From positions 189,121,604-189,185,603 of the forward strand of contig OY856188.1 of assembly GCA_963693315.1 (NCBI GenBank): a DNA stretch of 64,000 nucleotides, written 5' to 3'. This DNA is from Diogma glabrata (Eukaryota; Arthropoda; Insecta; Diptera; Cylindrotomidae). Both the position numbers and the translations under genes were made by a program. Numbering within the stretch: position 1 is the stretch's first letter; each line of letters starts with the position of its first letter. Of the stretch, positions 56,756 to 64,000 are shown piece after piece. Below the pieces are notes generated by a model. The model was not told where the DNA came from, ran no database searches, and was given only the letters and a program-made list of their open reading frames with translations.

Positions 56756-57700
56756 TGATCACAATTGGCAATGCGACCTGATAAACATATAAATGTTGAA
56801 GAAACAGTTGGTGGTGCGCGAGCGTCACTACAAGAAAGAAAACGACAAACGTTAATTTATTTTCATGATGTTTACCACCTCAATAATAGCCACGTTGAGT
56901 AAACTGCTGCCACATGGTGAACACACAACTTAACAATCAAAGATCCAGAGAGTCAAACAACTGATAACACAAATTGACTTAATTTTTATATTTATTAACA
57001 ATTAATAACTTAACACCAAAATTGTTGAAATAAACTTGTAGCTACAAATTATACACTAAAAATAACAAGATATCTTGACAATGTACAAACGTTATAAACA
57101 ATTGCACTAATAATCTTCATTTTATTCTATTAGACTTCATTTTAGTTTTGCTACGTTTTTAAAATCAATCAAATCATGACCTTTACATTTAAGATCCAAA
57201 ACCGAAGAGAGCTTCTAAAGCTAAAACACATGTATAAATAGATATTACATCAAAAAAACCTTTACTCGCAACAGAGCCACACATGTTCACCACTGCACCA
57301 ATTAGTGGTGAATTATATTATTTTATCGTACAAATACGTAAACTTCTACACAGTGGTGAATACATGAACTGAGCTGCGTCAAAGAGAAAAATGTCAAAAT
57401 GACATTCAAAAACAATAATAACATGAAGGTAAACAATATTTCAAATTTATCGAATTCAATATCCTTATTAATATCTTTCTTTTACTTCTTACAGCTAGCT
57501 TTAAATATATAAAGGCAGCAGAACGACATCAGCGCTGGATTCAGTAAAATATGGTAACTTAAATTTATTTTTAAATACGTTTTTTTGTGTATTTTTAGGA
57601 ACCATGATCCAGGGTTAACAAATTTTGTGAATGAATTTTATTATTTAAATAATTTTATTTCATACTGATATCTAAAACGACATTTTTCGGACTATTTATG
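56756..57700. other. Non-coding spacer with a possible promoter
   Basis: No coding sequence recognised. At 57506-57553 there is a TATA word, initiator-like TCAG words and an ATG (listed separately). Confidence 0.4.
57506..57553 (+). promoter_or_regulatory. Candidate RNA polymerase II core promoter
   Basis: TATATAAA at 57506-57513 is followed by TCAG at 57529 and ATTCAGT at 57539-57545 (about 32 bp downstream), then ATG at 57551 followed at once by GTAACT. The spacing fits an insect TATA plus initiator promoter with a very short first coding exon. I find no convincing downstream exon, so it may be chance or an element's promoter. Confidence 0.3.
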
Positions 57701-57849
57701 GTACAAAAAGTAGAACTTTAACGTCTTAGGACTTTATAAAATTTTATAAAGTTCTAGGACGTTAAAGTTCATTTTTTTGTACCATAAACGTTGAACTTTA
57801 ACGTCCTAGGACTTTAATTTTATAAAGTCCTAGGACGTTAAGGTTCAAC
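57695..57849. repeat. Twin perfect-type palindromes, nested in an inverted repeat
   Basis: 57713-57770 folds on itself from GAACTTTAACGTC, with AGGACTTTATAAA inside. 57790-57849 folds from GTTGAACTTTAACGTCC, with TAGGACTTT inside. The two palindromes are diverged copies of each other. TTTATGGTACAAAAA (57695) and its inverse TTTTTGTACCATAAA (57774-57788) enclose the first one. Confidence 0.9.
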
Positions 57850-57961
57850 TTTTTGAGTAAAATTTAAAACTCATTTCTTTTTATTTTAATAAATTTCCAG
57901 TATGAAATAAAATTTTGTATTTATCTCAAACGAAAAGTGTTTTTAAAGGTACTCAGTGTTT

Positions 57962-58650
57962 TTAAAGGTCTGCTATAAAGTGATGCTCTGTTAAGTTCCA
58001 AATGTCATTATATAATTCTGTTCTAAATGTATCAGTCTTTTCTTTGATACTTTTTAAAGATGCTTGACTTCCTTCATCTACCCAATTTTTATAATTGATA
58101 TTTTCCTTCTCATATTCTATATCATTTTTTGTGATGACTTCCTCTATTCCCGATATTTTGGGATAATTATCACATCGATGGAGCATACAATTTTCATTGT
58201 CGATGTTGCAAACAGCACCTTGTAATAAGTCCCGATACTTAATTTTTCTAGATAGGGCATAAAGTTTAAGCTTCACATTTCCGTGTTGTGCACAGACACA
58301 AATATTGTGACTGCCAGGATCTCCAGCATGAATAATTTCTTTTGGTTTTAAAGAAGCAACGTAAGAAAGCTTAGGTAATTTTTCACGAGTATATGAATTT
58401 TCATCAATAAATTTAAGATACAGATCATGTAACGTATAAAGTAATAATTTTTTTTGAATGAAAATTTTTCGCCCTTGTTCATTTATGGTTACGTAATCTC
58501 TTTTCCCTTGACACGTAGAAGAATTTTCGTCACTTCTGTAGAAATTTATAATTTTTTCTTGTATTTCTGGACTAACTTTTAGAATCTTATTCCTTTAATG
58601 AGTTTCTAAATTTTCTAAATAACCTAAAAAATCAATTTGCAAAGAACTTA
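57962..58650 (-). pseudogene. Fragment of a transposon-type protein family of unknown class
   Basis: The minus strand from about 58580 reads KIINFYRSDENSSTCQGKRD, LLYTLHDLYLKFIDEN, SYVASLKPKEIIHAGDPGSH, NICVCAQHGNVKLKLYALS, VCNIDNENCMLHRCDNYP and LTEHHFIADL, ending at 57962. The Cys-rich order and the ..HHFIA ending resemble the N-terminal half of a repetitive protein family seen in many invertebrate genomes, which I cannot name. The half expected after HHFIA, with candidate catalytic residues, is absent. The frame is open from about 58580 to 57962. Confidence 0.5.
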
Positions 58651-58659
58651 ATGTATATT

Positions 58660-59092
58660 ACAGTAAATTAGAATATAATAGAAAATTGTTAAAAGCGTAC
58701 CATCCATTTTTTTTCGAAGAGCACGGTACTAAAGTAGTTTTAATGTCCAACCTTTGGGGTTTTTCGAGGCTATGCAATTTATTTAATATTAGAGATTCTA
58801 CCACACCATAATCATCTTCCACGTCATCCCGATTCAATTTTTCCGATGAATCAACAGCCTCTAGATCAGACTGTGTTTTTAGAAGCTTAGGATAAAGCTC
58901 TCTTAAGCGATGTAAAGCCGACTGACATTCCCCAATTGAAGAAATCGCACCCAATTCTTAACGATTCTTAAGGAACGTTAAACGACTTTTAAATCCCCTT
59001 CTAACATGTCTCAAGTGAGTCGCGCCTGATTTATCTACTACACCGTGACCCTCTATTCCTCTTTCTGACATATTATCATTATCTGACATTAT
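58660..59092 (-). pseudogene. Gag-like (DUF1759-type) fragment
   Basis: ATG at about 59092 reads MSDNDNMSERGIEGHGVVDK, then THLRHVRRGFKSRLTFLKNR and an in-frame TAA near 58960. ELGAISSIGECQSALHRLRE, YPKLLKTQSDLEAVDSSEKL and VVESLILNKLHSL follow. The helical pattern resembles the N-terminal region of BEL/Pao Gag, but the similarity is modest. It may be an exon of another element gene joined to the fragment downstream. Confidence 0.45.
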
Positions 59093-62000
59093 TTCTCCTT
59101 ACTCGATTATAAAGAAGTTTATCAATAACGTACTATATATTTTAAGGTACAAAACTTACCATAAATAGTTAATAAATTCACATATATGCTTCCGTTTTTA
59201 GTTTGACAAATTACTTCAAATGTTCTTTGTATAAAGTTAAAGCTCCCATACAAAGAAATCACAATACAATTTTTGTGTTCCCAATCGATGATTTATTTGA
59301 GTACACAGACAAAGATTATTCAGTTTTCGACGAACTTAATTTACAAATGCAAAAAATATGTATGTGTGTAATTTTCTTTATAAATCGAATAATGTTTTTT
59401 TTATAAAGTATACAAATTTTGATCACACACAAATAATTTCACAATCCAATTCTTTAAAAAACTAATTCGATCCTGCTCGAATTGACCAAAATGTTAATTA
59501 TATTCAATAATTTATTAAAAACAAAACACCAATTTGTATTATTTATTTAAATTAAATGGACTGTAATTTGAAATACACACAAAATAATACGACTGTGTCG
59601 TCTTGTGGTCACAATAGAAAAGAAAAAAATGAACTCACAAAACTAATTTATGCTTATATTAATAAAGCAAAAGCGAGACGAGGATATTTTAGACTTACAT
59701 TTCATTTTCCCTTTTTTTATATAATATTTTATATGGGTCTTAACAAACTACACTCCATATAATTAGAGATGTGCAGTTTCGATACTTTGAGTAATCATGA
59801 GTACTCGTTACTTTTCATGCAAATATTCGTTACTTTTTATTCGTTACAAAGTAATCATACCGAATACAATAAAGTAGAAAATTTTCTGACAATTTAAAAC
59901 AGCTGATCTAAATTTCAGCATATTAAAATTTTTGTTTTTTCCTTGCTAGCAAACACCACCTTTATTTTGACTCTTGTTGAATTGTTATTATTAATTTCAA
60001 AAAAATTGAACGAATAATTATTGATTTACAATTTGACATTAAAGTGAAACGGTTTATGCAATGAAATATTTTATTATGGTGTATTATTAGAGAATAGTGA
60101 TTACTTTAAAGATATATAGTTTCGGTACTTTGAGTTGTCATATTGAATATGAATTATGTATTCATTCAATATTCAAAACTAAACAGAAAAGTAAGTATTT
60201 AGATGTTATAATAGGTATAATTACTTTTCACTTTATTACAGAAATATATGAAACAACAACGAAAGTCGAAACGAATATTCAGATGAAAGAATCTTAACGA
60301 AAGCAACATAGGCCAGGATTTGGTTTGCTTTATATATACGAACATGATTATACAAAAGTTAAATGTAATTAAATTCCTTAATGTAATAAGAAAATTTAAA
60401 AAAGTTGTGAATTATATTCCATAGTATTTATTATATTATATTGTATTTTTAGATCAAACGAATCTATTAAAAGTTAACCGTATATAAAGAAAAAAAATCA
60501 TTCGAACGATAATTAAAGTACGATGCAAGATATGACGGATATTTCGAAGTTGAATTTCTTTATAGAAAGGAACAAAGGCGTTCTCTAGAGTCATCTGGAC
60601 TCAAGAAAAAGCTATTAGAATGCTAAAAAAGGGCCCTTTTTAACCCTATTTTCAAAGGCCGGTACCTCAAAGACCTGTAAGCCTATTTTAATTCAGTAAC
60701 AAACATTGGTTTGGGTTTTTAGGTTTTATTCTTATTAAAAAAAAATTTAGAACGCCAGGTATTAGGGCTCAGTTTTGAGGGACCTAATAGTTTCGAAGAA
60801 AAATTCGAACATTTGACCATTTTCAAACGACTGTCAAAACTGTACCAATAAATTTACGACATTCTAAAACGTGACAGTTGACAGATTTTGACATTATCTT
60901 CAAAATGCCGCCTAGTGCGATTTATGAAGTGTGTTCTGAGATACAGCTGTTTGAAAATGGTAGTTTTCTCGAAAATTGCGTTTTTTCGTATATTAAAACC
61001 AGTAGTACTTTTTTCTGGCAATCTCAAATGACAAAAATTGAAATGTAACTAGTTCTTAATACGAATAATAAACTACTAATAAAATTTTTCTTGGCCCAAG
61101 CCTCTATATACCTCATTTGAACCTTTGAAAATCGGCTATTTTGATTTTCAAGTGAGTTGGTACACCCTTTTGTTGTTACTCTTTCTTCTCATTCTGAGCA
61201 AATCTAAACACTTGGCACGATATAGAAATAAAAGTGGACACCAAGACAATTTGAGGTTCTTGAAAAGTTTTTAGGCGGTCTAAAACTAAAGTTATGACAG
61301 TTTTAAGATCTTCTAAAATTCAAGGTACCAAATCCGTGAACGCTCTTTTCATCCGATTTTGAAACGCAGTTAGATTCTCATGAATTACATTTTGAAGAGG
61401 GGTACATACATTCCTCATAAAGTCGGTGCTTTGGAGATAAAGTTATCCGTTTTGTTTATTTATATGAAAATTTGTTTGAATTAGCATTATGAGGTTATTA
61501 AGGCTATGTTGTATCTTTTGGAGTGATTTTAAACTAATGTTTTCTTTAATGTATGTTTGATATTTGTCTAATCCCGGTTTATCTGGTTTTTTATAAAACG
61601 TATTGAACATTTCTAGTTCGATTAATTTTATCAAACATTTTTTATCACCTAACTAGAAACAAAATTAAAAATTATTTCAACATAAAACGTTAACGTGAAA
61701 GATACTTACATATGTTTGTGCAATAACCCGGTTAGTAAAAATAATTTTGTTTTCAATCGGCAGATCTTTCCATTTTTGAAGAGAAGGCTTTGCTATAAAA
61801 AAAATTATATTAAAAATTGTATCGATTTAGTACTTTTTAATTTAGATACTATTGTTATCGAACATCTCTTTTTGATACAACGAATAAGGTGTTATACTTC
61901 TGCATTTGATCCATTTGATTTTGGGTTTAAACTCCGGAAGATTTTTAAAGCCCCTACCGTTGTTTGGCATCTCAGGATGTTGGTTATCTACGTTAATTAT

Positions 62001-62863
62001 ACATATAATATATTATACATAGTCTTTAGTCGATTTATATTACATACCTTTACTATCACTTATACTTATAGTTTATATGTTTAATGCTATATGTTTGTCT
62101 AGAAAGTAGAATTAGAATGTTTGTCTTTATGTTTGTCTAGAAATAAATATTACATTAATACAAAACAATCCTTGATACTTACTTGTTGATACTATCTATA
62201 CTATAAGTTTGATATACGCCTGAACCCTGTATTATGTAAATCGAAATAGGACAACCTGTACTTCGGTGTCCAATGTATACAGAATCGCCCAATAATCCTT
62301 TGGAAGTACTTTCTTTTCAAGCTTTACCCACCCTTCAGCACATTAATCATCAACTGGACGTGCTATTGCTTGTGTCTTTATCGTTGTTCTGACATAAGAT
62401 TATTTGGTTATAATCCTATCATTAACCGCTGAACCACCACAAGTAGAATTTATTTTCCCTCTTTTAATATGTTCGATGTATAACTTTATTTCCTTTCCTT
62501 TTGTTTTAAAAGAAAACATAAATCGATTTACTTAATTTTTTTTTGATACTCGGACAAAACACATACCATATGAATTTTTTTCTTTGAGAGTATTAAAAAA
62601 AACATTAATTTTCTTTTGTTTTAAATATATTTTTTTTTGTTTTCTTTTCTTTATTTTTATATGAAATAAGTTAATTCACAATCGTACACAAGCATAATTT
62701 TTTTTTTGTTTAAATTGCTAATTTCGTTAATATCACATAAACTCGGAATATACAATTCTTTCTATTTTAATTTTACATTAACTTTGATAAAAATAAACAC
62801 TAAATGTATTAAATTTGCTCTACTATACATATTTGTATACATAATGTTTTCTTTTGCAAACAC
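59093..62863. other. AT-rich non-coding stretch, no recognisable gene
   Basis: Open frames at 59203-59406, 59556-59762, 60097-60297 and 61695-62084 show no known domain. The 59203 frame ends near a GTATGT donor and could be an orphan exon. GTTTCGATACTTTGAGT (59774) and GTTTCGGTACTTTGAGT (60119) suggest a diverged repeat. A less AT-rich block at 60550-61440 contains GGCCGGTACCTCAAAGACC and resembles dispersed repeat DNA without a clear boundary. Confidence 0.45.
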
Positions 62864-62997
62864 AATAGTACATTATGATGCTAGGACGTAAAGCTAAAGA
62901 TTTTGGACGGAGGTGGAGTTTGCAAATCGAGGCGCTAGCCGAGATTTGCACCCACATTAAGTCCAAAATAGCTTACGTCCGTGCATCATATACTATT
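62864..62997. repeat. Large hairpin with nested GC-rich palindrome
   Basis: The outer arms pair AATAGTACATTATGATGCTA through GGACGTAA and TTTTGGAC with their inverse at 62962-62997. A second palindrome, TGCAAATCGAGGCGCTAGCC continuing to GAGATTTGCA, lies in the loop at 62921-62950 and is centred on GGCGCTAGCC. It is markedly less AT-rich than its surroundings. It is probably a MITE or structural repeat. Confidence 0.8.
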
Positions 62998-63938
62998 TTT
63001 TATTCGCCGCAAGCAAAATATTTTAAGAAAATTTGTTTATACTAAATTAAAATTATAAATTTTCATAAATTTTAAAATAAAAATATGTGGAACAAGTAAC
63101 CTTTGACAAAATATTTATTATTTTTCCAAATTATTGTGTAGCTATGACAACAAATGATAACAACTATTTTAATTGGATAATGAAATTTTGAATTTAAGGG
63201 TTGCTTTGATAAAAAATTTTATTTTTCATAGAATTTAAACAAATACAAATGCTTTTTACTTTTTTGGACGTAGCTATGACAACAAAATAAATAGTTGAAA
63301 AGTGATACTTTAAAGCCGCAAATCACAGTAATAAAGTAACACTTTAATATGTAGGCGAATAAAAAAATAATTAAGTTATTCATCGCGTTTGATACAAGTT
63401 TAACTTGCATGTTATTAATACAAGGGCTGAATTACACTTTACTTTTTAATTTTCAACGACAACTCGGTCAAACAAATTTTTTTAACTATCTCTTTAATCC
63501 AAAAAATGAAACGCGTGATATTTTACGTTCATTTTTTTTAATTTTAAAAATATAAAGCTTACTTTATTATTCATCGTCAACAATTTATTTGATTTGAGCT
63601 CAGAGAAACGATCTGACTCAATTAATAATTAGATTATCGCTTTAAAAATGTAAATCGAACTAACTCGCAATATGCAAAATGCATTCTATAAATATTCTAA
63701 ACGTGTGGGTGTGAGGGAGATGATCATTAAAGGTATTCGTATATTCTTCTCCGTGGTAATTTCATTTTCCGTTTATAAAGTTGGAGATCAACCATAAACA
63801 TCACCATGTTATTTTTTAAAAATTGTAGTACGAAAACTTGTTAAGGATTACATTCTATTTCATCTTATTATTGTCAATCATAAATAGAAAGAATCAACCA
63901 AATATAATGTGTTTGTTTTTGTTTCATTTATTAATATT
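62998..63938. other. AT-rich spacer
   Basis: Nothing recognised up to the LTR copy at 63939. Confidence 0.4.
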
Positions 63939-64000
63939 GTTACGTTTTTCCAACCTTACTTCGAATTGGCCTAACTCACAATTCGATAAACGCAATTCCC
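63939..64000 (-). mobile_element. Start of a third LTR copy of the Gag-only element
   Basis: TGTTACGTTTTTCCAACCTT and the rest of the window are the reverse complement of the last 62 bp of the LTR at 50427-50488, with two or so differences. The element lies on the minus strand and continues outside the window. It may be a full copy or a solo LTR. Confidence 0.88.

Overview
This is an AT-rich eukaryotic window, almost certainly from an insect or another arthropod. The evidence is the mix of element families (PIF/Harbinger, pogo-like, Tc1/mariner-like, Jockey, a PHD-finger LINE, RTE, BEL/Pao, a Gypsy-type LTR element and an EnSpm/CACTA-like element), short GT-AG introns of about 50-110 bp, and the absence of bacterial gene organisation. 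I cannot name the species. The window looks like a gene-poor, repeat-dense region. I found no rRNA, tRNA or CRISPR array, and no confident host gene apart from one unidentified spliced gene.

Layout. 0-3.4 kb: degenerate direct repeats, a pogo/Tigger-like transposase fragment and a decayed non-LTR ORF1, the last two on the minus strand. 5.1-8.3 kb: a satellite with a 629-bp higher-order repeat. 8.7-10.3 kb: a Harbinger-type element with 32-33 bp terminal inverted repeats, hosting a nested MITE and a 5'-truncated LINE tail. 11.7-13.7 kb: a dead DDE-type transposase gene. 15.0-31.3 kb: a Russian doll of transposons. 32.1-37.0 kb: a giant inverted-repeat element with AT-rich minisatellites and an (AT)n tract. 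37.4-39.5 kb: Tc1/mariner-like and Harbinger pseudogenes. 40.0-54.3 kb: a second nest, a Jockey LINE split by a BEL/Pao element and by a Gag-protease-only LTR element. 54.5-55.6 kb: a spliced minus-strand gene of unknown function. 56-57.9 kb: a 62-bp minisatellite and twin palindromes. 58-59.1 kb: two pseudogene fragments. 59.1-64 kb: mostly unassigned AT-rich DNA, ending in a third LTR copy of the Gag-only element.

The 15-31 kb nest can be read in order because each insertion splits a reading frame that closes up again when the insert is removed. An old copy of a zinc-finger transposase gene (minus strand, halves at 30332-31344 and about 14985-16090) was hit by a PHD-finger LINE (16091-30331; GAAT duplicated). 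That LINE was hit by an RTE fragment (27876-29015; 13-bp duplication) and by a nearly intact DNA transposon of the same family as the oldest layer (17827-26164; TA duplicated). That transposon carries a 2.4-kb foldback element (23031-25464).

The best candidate for a little-described system is the 17827-26164 element. Its termini are 5'-CACTG, it has subterminal AAAATGTTAA-type repeats in both orientations, and it carries two co-oriented genes. The first is a seven-exon gene for a 591-aa SAM-domain protein, intact over all seven exons. The second is a transposase of about 750 aa with a C2H2 finger, acidic residues and a CxxC in a CACTA-like order, broken by one frameshift. The second system of interest is the 3.9-kb LTR element that encodes a SAP-domain Gag with two zinc knuckles and a protease but no reverse transcriptase or integrase. 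Its LTRs are nearly identical, so it must have moved recently with borrowed enzymes.
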